NCBI GenBank assembly: GCA_019421015.1
Contig: JAHZGC010000001.1
Location: 131,224-167,408, forward strand
DNA length: 36,185 bases
Source: Coriobacteriaceae bacterium
GTDB taxonomy: Bacteria > Actinomycetota > Coriobacteriia > Coriobacteriales > UMGS124
Reading direction: 5' to 3'
The notes below the pieces were generated by a model that was not told the DNA's origin, did not search any database, and saw only the letters and a list, made by a program, of their open reading frames with translations. Of this stretch, positions 16,977 through 24,956 are shown in pieces (positions within the stretch are counted from its first letter, which is position 1; each line of letters opens with the position of its first letter). The position numbers and the translations under genes were made by a program.

Positions 16977-18560
16977 TTACGCCAGCGCGTCAGCCGCGGC
17001 GGCCTCGCCGGCCACCAGGCCGCTGCCCAGGGCGAAGCCGTTGGCCGATCCGGCGGCGTAGTAGGGCGAGGTGAAGATGTCGGCGTCGGCGCCGGCCACG
17101 AAGAGGTGCGGGATCGTCTTGTTCTGCGCGTCCAGGGCCTGCATGGCGGCGTTGCACTTGATGCCGCCGAGCGACAGCCAGCCGGCGGGCATGGACTGCA
17201 CGATGTAGAAGGGGCCGTTCTTGACCGGCGTCAGGTACCTGGCATCCTTGAAGAACTCGTCGTCGGCGCCCTTCTCGCACAGCTCGTTGTAGGCGGCGAC
17301 GGTGGCCTCGAGGTTCGGTAGCCCAAAGTGCTCGGCGACCTCGGCCAAGGTGTCGGCCTTGAACGCCCACCCCTCGGCAATCCCCTGGTCAAACTGGCCG
17401 CGCAAGTCCTCGGCCATGACACCGGCGAACATGCCCTTCATACGGGCGTCCCCCATGAGGTTGTCGAGGGGGGTGGACTCCCACATGGCCAGGTAGTCCT
17501 CGTCGCAGAGCGCGTAGTGGTAGGAGTCGCGGATCAGGGGCTCGGCGCAGAACATGGTCTTCTCGCACATGACGCCTTCGTTCACAAAGCGGTCGCCCAT
17601 GCTGTCGACGAGCAGACCGCCGAACACAGGCAGGCGCATGGCCTCGTTGGTGCCCATGTTGGGGCGGAACGAGTAGGTGGGCGACGCCTTCTTGTTGGCG
17701 CCGCCGTACTCGTTCATCGAGATGGAGAAGCACTTGCCCACCTGGGCGCCTGCAGAGAGGGCCATGTTGATGCCGTTGCCCGTGCACAGCGGGTTGCCCA
17801 TGCACACGATCTCGGCGCCCGAGAAGTACTTGGCGACCTCCTCTTCGCTGCCGAGGAAGCCGCCCGAGCACAGGCAGACCGCCTTGGCCGCGATGTCGAG
17901 CGTGCCGTCGGGGGTGGTGCAGCGCACGCCTGCCACCTCGCCCGCCTCGTCCAGGAGCAGCTCCTCGGCCGTGGTCGAGAACAGGCACTCGACGCCCGCC
18001 TCGTCGGCGACCTTGGTAAAGTACGCGGCGCGCTCCTCGCCGGCCACGCCGTAGAGGTGGCCGCCGCGCTGCATCATGGGGGTCGAGGAGTCGGTGGCGG
18101 CGAAATCCACGTTGAAAGGCATGCCGGCGTCGATGAGCATCTGCACGGCGCGGCCGCCGGCACCGATGGTGGCGCGCAGGGCCTTCTGGTTCGACTGGTA
18201 GTTGGTGCCGTTGTTCACATAGTCCATGCACTCCTGCACGGTGAGGGGCTCGGGGCCCTCTGCTTGCAGGGAGCTGCCGCACACCCATGGCGCGGAGGTG
18301 CGGGTGTTGGTGGTGCCGTCCATCGAGGCCGCGGCGTCCACGGCGACGACGCGGGCGCCGGCGTTGGCCGCCCCGCAAGCGGCAAAGAGGCCCGAGGCGC
18401 CCAGTCCCACCACCACGACGTCGCACTCGAGGGCGTCGTCGGCCGGGGCAGCCGCCTCGGAGGCGACGGCGGGGGCGTCCTCGACGGCAATTCCGGTCGC
18501 GACGGCGGTGGCGGCCGCGGCGCGCACGAAGTTCCGACGGGTCAGCGCAAGCTCTGCCAT
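16977..18560 (-). CDS. Tat-exported FAD-binding protein (fumarate reductase/3-ketosteroid dehydrogenase-like flavoprotein)
   Basis: A 527-residue protein. Tat motif TRRNF at residues 7-11 is followed by an alanine-rich hydrophobic region. The FAD fold is at about 47-75 (VVVVGLGASGLFAACG). The glycine-rich C-terminal FAD contact region reads PHLFVAGADADIFTSPYYAAGSANGFALGSGLVAGE. It is more distant from the other flavoproteins here: the closing block is AGADAD rather than SGELGS. A ribosome site AAGGGAGAG precedes ATG at 18560. It is divergent from the LuxR gene at 18745, with a near-perfect dyad exactly midway, and converges with the previous flavoprotein. The substrate is unknown; the family includes fumarate, urocanate and ketosteroid enzymes. 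Confidence 0.85.
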   Translation of the reverse strand: MAELALTRRNFVRAAAATAVATGIAVEDAPAVASEAAAPADDALECDVVVVGLGASGLFAACGAANAGARVVAVDAAASMDGTTNTRTSAPWVCGSSLQAEGPEPLTVQECMDYVNNGTNYQSNQKALRATIGAGGRAVQMLIDAGMPFNVDFAATDSSTPMMQRGGHLYGVAGEERAAYFTKVADEAGVECLFSTTAEELLLDEAGEVAGVRCTTPDGTLDIAAKAVCLCSGGFLGSEEEVAKYFSGAEIVCMGNPLCTGNGINMALSAGAQVGKCFSISMNEYGGANKKASPTYSFRPNMGTNEAMRLPVFGGLLVDSMGDRFVNEGVMCEKTMFCAEPLIRDSYHYALCDEDYLAMWESTPLDNLMGDARMKGMFAGVMAEDLRGQFDQGIAEGWAFKADTLAEVAEHFGLPNLEATVAAYNELCEKGADDEFFKDARYLTPVKNGPFYIVQSMPAGWLSLGGIKCNAAMQALDAQNKTIPHLFVAGADADIFTSPYYAAGSANGFALGSGLVAGEAAAADALA

Positions 18561-18642
18561 GGTGTTCTCTCCCTTGATCGTGATGGGGCCTCCCTATGGC
18601 CCCGCTTCGACACCCATCATCGTTTGCCCAGCTCGAAGGCGC

Positions 18643-18661
18643 ATCTGACGCAGCGTCTGAT
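18643..18661. promoter_or_regulatory. 19-bp dyad centred between divergent flavoprotein and LuxR genes
   Basis: ATCTGACGC-A-GCGTCTGAT is a 19-base inverted repeat with a single mismatched pair. Its centre (18652) is 92 bases from the flavoprotein start codon and 93 bases from the regulator start codon. This is a likely operator for the adjacent LuxR protein. The core ATCTGAYGCAG is shared with the dyad at 15194 upstream of another flavoprotein. The rest of the 184-base gap shows no gene. Confidence 0.6.
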
Positions 18662-18744
18662 TGCGGCTTTGCCGACGGCGGGCGGTCCGGCCGCCGCGGG
18701 TGCCGCTTTGCTTGCTACCATGGCGCCTCGACGGAGGAGGGGCC

Positions 18745-20175
18745 ATGGGAAGACCTGTTCGACAATTCGAGACGAACGGCTGGCTGGCGGTGGCCACCCT
18801 CGGCCTGGGCTGCTGCTTGGCCGCGACCGAGTCGGAGCGCTACACGGCCTTGTGGAACTTCGGCACGCGGGGATTCGATGAGCTCGCGCTTATCGCCGTC
18901 CTCCTCGTGGCGGCGGTGGCGCTGCTCTGCGCGGCGGCCCGTCGGGGGCGGCAGGCCTGCGACGACGTTCGCGTCGTGGTGGGCGTGGGTGCGGTGGCGC
19001 TGGTGGGCTCGGCCCTGCGGCTTGGCGGCGCGACGGTGCCGCTGAGCCCCATGGCGATATTGGCGGGGTCGCTGGCCACCCAGTTCTCCTCGATCCTGCT
19101 GGTGCTCTACGCCCAGTTCTTCCTCCAGGTCGGCGTCAAAAAAGCAACCATTGCGCTGGCCTGCGCGTTCATGGTGTCGGGGATGCTCCAGGTGGCCGGT
19201 GCGGGCGTTCCGGCGGGATTTGCGCGGGCGGCCACGGTCTGTTTTCCGCTGCTGGCCACGGCGGCTCTCGTGCTCGCGCCTCGGCTGCGCGGGGGCATCG
19301 AGGCGGCCCAGGACCTCGAAGACGTCGAGATCGAGGCCGAGGGGGATGCCATGCATCTGCGCGACGGCCGCTATGCCGTGTGGTGCGCCAGCCTCTTCTT
19401 GCTGAACGTGCTTCTGATCGTGCTTCACGACCAGGCCATGGCCCTGCAAGACGGCTCGTCGCTCTCCCGGTTGGTCCAAGCGTGCTCGGGGCTGGGGTCT
19501 GCGGTGGCCGGGGTGCTGTTCTTGGTGATCATGCGAAGCCTGCACGGCTCCCAGCTGCTGAGCCTGCTGCGCATCTTGATCTTGCCGGTCGTCATGCTCG
19601 CGCTGTACGCCTCCATGCTGGTGGGAGGGCTGGGAACGGCCTTCTATCTCATGCTGCTCGGTGCGTGCTATGCCACGCTCCTGCTGTTCATCTGGCTTTT
19701 GCCCCGGCGCTTCAAGGACCGGGGCACGTGGTTTCCGGCGTTGGGCGTGGCGTATGTGTCCTATCGCCTGGGATGGGCGTTCGGTATTTGGCGCGTGCAG
19801 CTTTCGGCCGACGGCGACGCCACTGCGGTCACGGTCACCTGCTTCGTCGCCCTCGTGGCCCTCAGCGTGTTCGAGGTGGTGCGGCTGTTCGCGTTTCCAG
19901 CGGACGCGGTCGCGGAGGAGGACGGCGCGGCCGACGGGGTGCCCGACGCTTTTGCCCGGGGCTGCTCGCGCGCCGTCGAGCGCTGCGGCCTATCACCGCG
20001 GGAGTCCCAGGTGCTGCCCTTCTTGGCTAAGGGCCGTAACGCGCGGTATATCGCCGGGGAGCTCATCATCTCCGACGGCACGGCCCGCACGCATATCATG
20101 CACATCTACCAAAAGCTGGGGGTCCATACCCAGCAGGAGCTTATCGACGTGGTGGAGGGGATGGCGCGGGAGTAG
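18745..20175 (+). CDS. Multi-pass membrane regulator with C-terminal LuxR HTH
   Basis: A 476-residue protein. ATG at 18745 is chosen for the GGAGGAGGGG just upstream; the open frame extends further 5' without a ribosome site. About ten to twelve hydrophobic segments precede a LuxR domain at about 412-472 with GLSPRESQVLPFLAKGRNAR, YIAGELIISDGTARTHIMHI and YQKLGVHTQQELIDVV. A soluble acidic loop (about 190-220, EAAQDLEDVEIEAEGDAMH) sits mid-protein. It is divergent from the flavoprotein at 18560 and lies 247 bases upstream of the molybdopterin enzyme genes in the same direction, so it might control either. Confidence 0.88.
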   Translation: MGRPVRQFETNGWLAVATLGLGCCLAATESERYTALWNFGTRGFDELALIAVLLVAAVALLCAAARRGRQACDDVRVVVGVGAVALVGSALRLGGATVPLSPMAILAGSLATQFSSILLVLYAQFFLQVGVKKATIALACAFMVSGMLQVAGAGVPAGFARAATVCFPLLATAALVLAPRLRGGIEAAQDLEDVEIEAEGDAMHLRDGRYAVWCASLFLLNVLLIVLHDQAMALQDGSSLSRLVQACSGLGSAVAGVLFLVIMRSLHGSQLLSLLRILILPVVMLALYASMLVGGLGTAFYLMLLGACYATLLLFIWLLPRRFKDRGTWFPALGVAYVSYRLGWAFGIWRVQLSADGDATAVTVTCFVALVALSVFEVVRLFAFPADAVAEEDGAADGVPDAFARGCSRAVERCGLSPRESQVLPFLAKGRNARYIAGELIISDGTARTHIMHIYQKLGVHTQQELIDVVEGMARE

Positions 20176-20228
20176 CGTCTTCTTGGTGTTTACTCGAGTC
20201 TTGACGGACGTGCGCCCCTCCCTCGCCC

Positions 20229-20288
20229 AATTTGGTGATGCCCCCGACCAGCGCGTTTCTCGCCCGGCCCGATTTGGCGATACCCCGC
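20229..20288 (+). promoter_or_regulatory. Paired direct repeats upstream of the triheme molybdopterin gene
   Basis: Two copies of an 18-base repeat, AATTTGGTGATGCCCCCG (20229-20246) and GATTTGGCGATACCCCGC (20271-20288), lie in the same orientation, 42 bases apart, which is four helical turns. They are 135-195 bases upstream of the start at 20423, a usual position for activator sites. A TATAGC stretch at about 20302 could be a weak -10. No gene is seen between 20176 and 20422. Confidence 0.5.
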
Positions 20289-20422
20289 CGCCCCAAACGC
20301 CTATAGCCTGATTCCAGGTCAGGCCAGACCGCCGCCTGCGCGTCGTACCTTGCGCCTCGCGTCAGCCGGTCGTCGTCGGCCTGTCTCAAGGAGGAGGACG
20401 GAGGAGAGAGGAGCTGGGACGT

Positions 20423-22105
20423 ATGGATATCAACAGCGCAAGTAGAAACGTCAGGCGGAAGGCGTTGCTCGCCGTGCCGCTGGCCGGCCTGCTGGCGGCC
20501 CTCGCGCTGGGCGGCACCGCGTACGCGTACAACGCGCAGGAGCTTACCGACATGGCCACCGGGGGCGAGGCGGTGGCGTTCCCGGGCGACGAGTACCTGG
20601 AGGAGCTCGACAGCTACTGGGACCAGATCGCTGAGGACTACGCCCCCGAGGTAATCACCCTCGAGGACGGCCGCAAGGTCCAGCGCACCCCCAGCGAGTT
20701 CGACGTGGGCGCCTGGCAGAAGTTCTCCGACACCATCTCGTACAACACCTACTACCTCGATGGCGACCACCGCGGCTGCGCCTCGTGCCACGGCGACCTC
20801 AAGGACGTCGTCTCAGGCATGGACTACCACCATCCCGTGGTGTGGAACTACACGCTCGACAACAACCTGGGCGTCCAGCAGTGCCTGCTCTGCCACGGCG
20901 AGACCATGGGTTACGTCAAGGACGACCACCAGTTCGGCACGCTGATCCACGCCCTGCACTACAGCTCGCGCTACGGCGACTCCTTCGACGCGCTCGGCGG
21001 CAACTGCTACTCGTGCCACAACGCCACCGACGACGGCATGGGCATGCAGCTGTGGGACCTCGTGAAGTACGACCTGTACTACGGCATGAACCCCGTCGCG
21101 GCCGACGACGTGGACGGTCAGCTGGCCCTGGACCAGGACAAGGTGCTCTCGGTCGACGAGATGTTCTCGCTCGACTGGATGCACACCTTCTACGACAACC
21201 TGCGCGGCGCGGCCGGCAAGAACGGTGCCGATCTGCCCCTCGACCAGGAACTTTTTGACACGTGGACCATTACGATCGACGGTACCGTGGCCGAGCCCTA
21301 TACCGAGAACCTCACGACCCTCATCGCCGAGGCCGAGGAGGCCGGCGTGGTCGTGACCAAGCCCAGCAAGATCCACTGCGACTGGGACCCCATCGGTGGC
21401 GCCATGATCTCGAACGTCGAGATCACCGGCATCCCCGTGTCGTGGCTTATCGAGCGGGCCGGCGGCTATACCGACGGGACCACCGGCGTGCACGTGGTCC
21501 GCGCCGACGAGAGCTCGCACCGCGCCTTCCCGCTTGACAAACTCGGCGACAGCTACCTGGTGTACAAGATCGGCGGAGAAGACCTCACCTGGTCCACCGG
21601 CTTCCCCTGCATGAACTGGACCGAGGGCGTCGACGCTCAGATCTACTCCAAGCAGATCAACCACTACGAGGTCACCGCCGAGGACCTCGACTACGCCGCC
21701 AACATCCCCTGCGGCTGGATCGCGGGCGCCACGAGCATGAGCAACGGTGGCGACGCCTCGGGTGCCGCCGAAGATGTGCAGTTCACCAACAAGCCCAACA
21801 CCGCGCTGCTGCACCTGCCCGACGGCCTCATCGTCAAGACCGGCGAGCCCTACACCTTCGAGGGTGTGAGCGACGCCTACGACGAGGCGATCACCGCCAT
21901 CGAGATCTCGCTGGACAACGGTGAGACCTGGGTTACCTACGACCTTGGCCAGACCGATCCCTTCAAGTGGACCTACTGGACCTTTACCTGGACGCCGCCG
22001 CAGGAGGGCGCCTACACCATCTCGGCCCGCGCCGTCACCGAGACCGGCCGCACGCAGACCGAGTGGCAGACCATCATGTTCAACGCCAAGGACGTCGTGG
22101 AGTAA
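20423..22105 (+). CDS. Exported triheme cytochrome c fused to sulfite-oxidase-type molybdopterin domain
   Basis: A 560-residue protein. The N-terminus (RNVRRKALLAVPLAGLLAAL, cleavage near AYAYN) is a signal sequence, Sec-like or a weak Tat signal. Three c-type haem motifs follow: CASCH 119-123, CLLCH 154-158 and CYSCH 195-199. Residues about 280-440 resemble the molybdopterin domain of the sulfite oxidase family, with C319 (KIHCDWDPIGGAM, ITGIPVSWLIERAGG) where the molybdenum-ligating cysteine is expected. Residues about 480-560 match the family's dimerisation domain (EISLDNGETWVTYDLG, YTISARAVTETGRTQTEW). The layout suggests an extracytoplasmic redox enzyme passing electrons through its own haems. 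The substrate is unknown. It is followed after 57 bases by a haem-less paralogue, probably in one operon. Whether molybdenum is really bound cannot be judged from sequence. Confidence 0.82.
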   Translation: MDINSASRNVRRKALLAVPLAGLLAALALGGTAYAYNAQELTDMATGGEAVAFPGDEYLEELDSYWDQIAEDYAPEVITLEDGRKVQRTPSEFDVGAWQKFSDTISYNTYYLDGDHRGCASCHGDLKDVVSGMDYHHPVVWNYTLDNNLGVQQCLLCHGETMGYVKDDHQFGTLIHALHYSSRYGDSFDALGGNCYSCHNATDDGMGMQLWDLVKYDLYYGMNPVAADDVDGQLALDQDKVLSVDEMFSLDWMHTFYDNLRGAAGKNGADLPLDQELFDTWTITIDGTVAEPYTENLTTLIAEAEEAGVVVTKPSKIHCDWDPIGGAMISNVEITGIPVSWLIERAGGYTDGTTGVHVVRADESSHRAFPLDKLGDSYLVYKIGGEDLTWSTGFPCMNWTEGVDAQIYSKQINHYEVTAEDLDYAANIPCGWIAGATSMSNGGDASGAAEDVQFTNKPNTALLHLPDGLIVKTGEPYTFEGVSDAYDEAITAIEISLDNGETWVTYDLGQTDPFKWTYWTFTWTPPQEGAYTISARAVTETGRTQTEWQTIMFNAKDVVE

Positions 22106-22162
22106 ACGCGCCGGTTGGTCCCGCATATCTCGTTTGCTTGCCACACAGAAGGAGGCATCCCC

Positions 22163-23197
22163 ATGAAGGATTCGAGAAAGACCGCGCTCGCCGGACTCGC
22201 CGGCGCCACCGTGGCGGTTTGCGTTGCACCCCTGGCGGCCGTGGCGGAGACTCCCGGCGCCTATGAGGCCGTCGGCCCCACCGTGCAGGCGGTCGAGAGC
22301 GTGGAGGTTCCCGGTGCCGGTTGCGCCGTCGTACACAACGTCCAGGGAACGTTCGCCTTTAACCAAGACGAGATAACCCCGAGCGACGACCTGTTCAACA
22401 TCTTCGGCGCAACGGTCGAGAGCATGTGCTCCAAGCCGACCGTGGCCAGCGCACAGGACAACGGCGTTGCCAGCTACTACGTCAACGTGGGCGGCGACAT
22501 CAAGAAGGCCTACACCGTCAACATCGCCGAGATGGGGGACGACGCCGTCGAGAACGTGCTGGTGTGCTCCTGCGCAACCGGCGGCGCCCTGGGCCAGGCG
22601 GCCGTGGTGGGCGTGCCCGTCGAGAAGGTCATCTCGGTGGCCGAGCTCGAGGACGGCGTGAACACCTTCACCGCCGTCGGTGCCGACGGCTACGGCGTGC
22701 CCATGCCCCTGCAGTACGTGCTCGACAACAAGGCCATGCTCGTGTACGAGATGAACGGCGGCAAGATCGCGGCTGGCACCACCCAGCTCTGGATGCCCAA
22801 GACGGTGGCCGCCTACTTCACCCGCGACATCGTGAGCCTGCGCCTTACCAAGGAGGAGGCCGTTCCCACGGTCAACACCGCCGCCCTCGACCGGCGCGGC
22901 AAGGTCGAGATCGTCAACACCTCCGATACCGCCCTGTTCCACACCGGCGACGCCATCACCTTCAAAGGCCACGCTGACGACCTGGGTGCCCCCATCGTTG
23001 CCCTCGAGGTCTCCCTCGACGGTGGCGAGACCTGGACGCTGTGCCCCACCGACGGCGCCACCGCCGACCGCTGGGTCTCGTGGGAGTTCACCACGCAGAT
23101 AGCCGACCCCGGCACCTACGAGCTGCCCGTGCGTGCCCTCCCCGACGACGGCGTCATCTCCCCCAGAGCCGCCACGACCCGCTTCACCGTCGAGTAA
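22163..23197 (+). CDS. Exported sulfite-oxidase-type molybdopterin-like protein, haem-less paralogue
   Basis: A 344-residue protein. ATG at 22163 follows AGAAGGAGG by seven bases. The N-terminus (DSRKTALAGLAGATVAVC, AVAET) is a Sec-like signal. It parallels the C-terminal part of the preceding protein: NVLVCSCATGGAL and VVGVPVEKVI align with KIHCDWDPIGGAM and ITGIPVSWLI, placing C135 at the expected molybdenum-ligand position. The closing domain (VALEVSLDGGETWTLCP, GTYELPVRALPDDG) matches the sulfite oxidase dimerisation fold. There is no CxxCH. It may be a second subunit forming a heterodimer, or a degenerate structural partner. It is in the same operon as the triheme protein and 71 bases before a LuxR gene. 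Confidence 0.75.
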   Translation: MKDSRKTALAGLAGATVAVCVAPLAAVAETPGAYEAVGPTVQAVESVEVPGAGCAVVHNVQGTFAFNQDEITPSDDLFNIFGATVESMCSKPTVASAQDNGVASYYVNVGGDIKKAYTVNIAEMGDDAVENVLVCSCATGGALGQAAVVGVPVEKVISVAELEDGVNTFTAVGADGYGVPMPLQYVLDNKAMLVYEMNGGKIAAGTTQLWMPKTVAAYFTRDIVSLRLTKEEAVPTVNTAALDRRGKVEIVNTSDTALFHTGDAITFKGHADDLGAPIVALEVSLDGGETWTLCPTDGATADRWVSWEFTTQIADPGTYELPVRALPDDGVISPRAATTRFTVE

Positions 23198-23206
23198 CGC
23201 TTCGCC

Positions 23207-23255
23207 GTCCCCCGCGCGTTGCGTGGTATTATCAAACACGGAGAGGGCGGGGGAC
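23207..23255 (+). promoter_or_regulatory. Inverted repeat enclosing an extended -10 before the LuxR gene
   Basis: GTCCCCCGC at 23207-23215 pairs perfectly with GCGGGGGAC at 23247-23255, with inner arms CGTG (23222-23225) and CACG (23237-23240). The loop holds TGGTATTAT, an extended -10 pattern, at about 23224-23232. It could be an internal promoter under operator control, or an attenuating hairpin in readthrough RNA from the molybdopterin genes. Confidence 0.4.
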
Positions 23256-23268
23256 AATGGAGGGACCG

Positions 23269-24825
23269 ATGGAGAACGGTTCTCAGCGGCGGCGGACGTC
23301 TGCGGGGCGTCTGGCTTTTGCGCGACAGCACGGTTCCGAACGCGGTGCTCGCACAGATGCCGGGCGCCGCGTTTGTGCTGACCGGCCGCCGCTGTCCCTG
23401 CGCCTCACGCTGTTCGAGGTCCTGTGCGCCCTGGGGCTGGCGTGCAACTTTGTGTGGTGCACGCTCGAGGGGCACGCCGACGGTTTCTTGACCTCGGCCC
23501 AGGGGTTCGATGCCGTTGTGAACTCCCGGTTTTTCTTTCAACTCGGGCTTGCTTTGGCGGCTGCCATGATGTTCGCCGTGCCCCGGGCGCTGCGGCGGGC
23601 CGACAAGGTCCTCGTTTGGGTGCTTCCCGCATTGGGGGCGCTTGCAACGTTCCTCTATGCGTGGCCGCAGCGGATAAGCCCTGCATACCCGGAGTTTGCC
23701 TGCGTGGTGGGCCTCACCGTCTCGGGTTTTGTGTACTGCTGGCTGGTGGCGCGCTTCTATCTTATGATGGCGCGCCGCACCGACTTTGCGGGCTGCGTCG
23801 TTGCGACCGCCCTGTGCCTGGGCAGCAAGGAGGTCCTGCTCTCGTTTTTGTCGGCGGTGCCGTCGCAAGACGTGCAGACCTGCGTTGCCGCCGTCATGCC
23901 CGTGCTCATGGCCGCGCTCTGCGCCCTGGCCGCCCATATGGTGGCGGAGAACCCCGTGGAGCCGCCGGCCCCTCCCGTGGTCGCCCGCACACGCACGACC
24001 TTTGCGTATGCCCTTATGCTCGCCCTGCTCCTGGGCATTATCCGCGGGTTCTCGCGCCTGGGGATGTGGGGCATCGAGGCCCCGGGTGCGTTGGGGCTGG
24101 GGGTGTCGGGCGTCATAGCGCTGCTCTCGGTCTGCGCCGTCGCCGCGTTCGCGGTGTTCGCGCTCATTCTGCCTGCCGACCGGGGGATTCCGCGGTTCAG
24201 GCCGGCGATGCTCGTGCTGCTCGCCTGCCTCTTTCCCATTGCCGTTCAGACGTATCTGGGTGCCGACGCCATACCCTACGTGTTTTTGCAGGTGGAGGAG
24301 CTGCTGGCTCACCTCACGTTTTGGTCGGCGACCTTTGCCCTTATCTGCGAGAGCGGCGACCCCACGCTGCGCACCCCGGCCATGCCCCTGCTCGTGTACT
24401 CGGTCACCAGCGCGGTGCTCGTGGTGCTTATGAGCCGCACTACCGTGCTCGCCTTTGTGTTTGCCCTGTTCGTGGTGTACCTGGTCTTTGCGGCGAGCGG
24501 CGGTAGGGCGTCTCAGGAATTGCCGCCTTCCACCGGCGCGCAGGCGGCCGCCGAGCCCAAAGCCGAGGGCCCCGTTGGGATGGTTGCCCTTACCGATGCG
24601 GTGGGGCAGACCTGCGAGGCGTTGGCCGCCACGTACGGCCTCTCGCCGCGCGAGGCACAGATCCTCCCCATGGTGGTCGAGGGCCGCTCGCGCGCGTACA
24701 TCTGCAACCAACTGGGCCTCTCGGACAGCACGGTAAAGACGCATATCTCGCATATTTACGGCAAGTGCTCGGTCACGGGGCGCCAAGGGCTCGTCGATCT
24801 TATCTACCAGGCGTCGCGACCGTAA
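23269..24825 (+). CDS. Multi-pass membrane regulator with C-terminal LuxR HTH
   Basis: About 518 residues. ATG at 23269 has GGAGG five bases upstream; ATG at 23257, four codons earlier, is an alternative. The N-terminal 40 residues are unusually basic and hydrophilic. About twelve hydrophobic segments follow (about 45-425), then a short linker and a LuxR domain (about 455-515) with GLSPREAQILPMVVEGRSRAYI, NQLGLSDSTVKTHISHIYGK and GRQGLVDLIY. It lies directly downstream of the two molybdopterin-type genes on the same strand, so it is the most likely regulator of that operon. It converges with another LuxR gene across a small mobile-like element. Confidence 0.87.
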   Translation: MENGSQRRRTSAGRLAFARQHGSERGARTDAGRRVCADRPPLSLRLTLFEVLCALGLACNFVWCTLEGHADGFLTSAQGFDAVVNSRFFFQLGLALAAAMMFAVPRALRRADKVLVWVLPALGALATFLYAWPQRISPAYPEFACVVGLTVSGFVYCWLVARFYLMMARRTDFAGCVVATALCLGSKEVLLSFLSAVPSQDVQTCVAAVMPVLMAALCALAAHMVAENPVEPPAPPVVARTRTTFAYALMLALLLGIIRGFSRLGMWGIEAPGALGLGVSGVIALLSVCAVAAFAVFALILPADRGIPRFRPAMLVLLACLFPIAVQTYLGADAIPYVFLQVEELLAHLTFWSATFALICESGDPTLRTPAMPLLVYSVTSAVLVVLMSRTTVLAFVFALFVVYLVFAASGGRASQELPPSTGAQAAAEPKAEGPVGMVALTDAVGQTCEALAATYGLSPREAQILPMVVEGRSRAYICNQLGLSDSTVKTHISHIYGKCSVTGRQGLVDLIYQASRP

Positions 24826-24830
24826 CCTGG

Positions 24831-24956
24831 GTGCCACCCTATAGCAGAATGAATAATTTCGTGCACAAGGCGTGCGAGGGCGCGGTGTGCTGGAGCACAT
24901 AAGCCCGGCTGATGCGCGGTGCACGGAATTATTCAAGATGCTCTAGTGCCACCCTA
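24831..24956. mobile_element. Small MITE-like insertion flanked by 11-bp direct repeats
   Basis: Perfect copies of GTGCCACCCTA at 24831-24841 and 24946-24956 flank a 104-base insert. Inside are inverted arms TGAATAATTTCGTGCAC (24850-24866) and its complement at 24919-24935 with one mismatch, and a central hairpin TGTGCT-GG-AGCACA at 24886-24899. No transposase is encoded, so it would be non-autonomous. The right flanking repeat contains the stop codon of the minus-strand LuxR gene. Without the insert the two convergent genes would be separated by about 13 bases. An 11-base duplication fits the size range of some IS4-type elements, which is inference. Confidence 0.65.

Noticed and set aside
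20813..23257. An 814-codon open frame on the minus strand
   Set aside because: It is antisense to the two molybdopterin-type genes and has shadow composition with no ribosome site.
23116..24936. A 606-codon minus-strand frame
   Set aside because: It overlaps a LuxR gene with clear domains. The peptide is Arg/Gly/His-rich without any recognisable motif.
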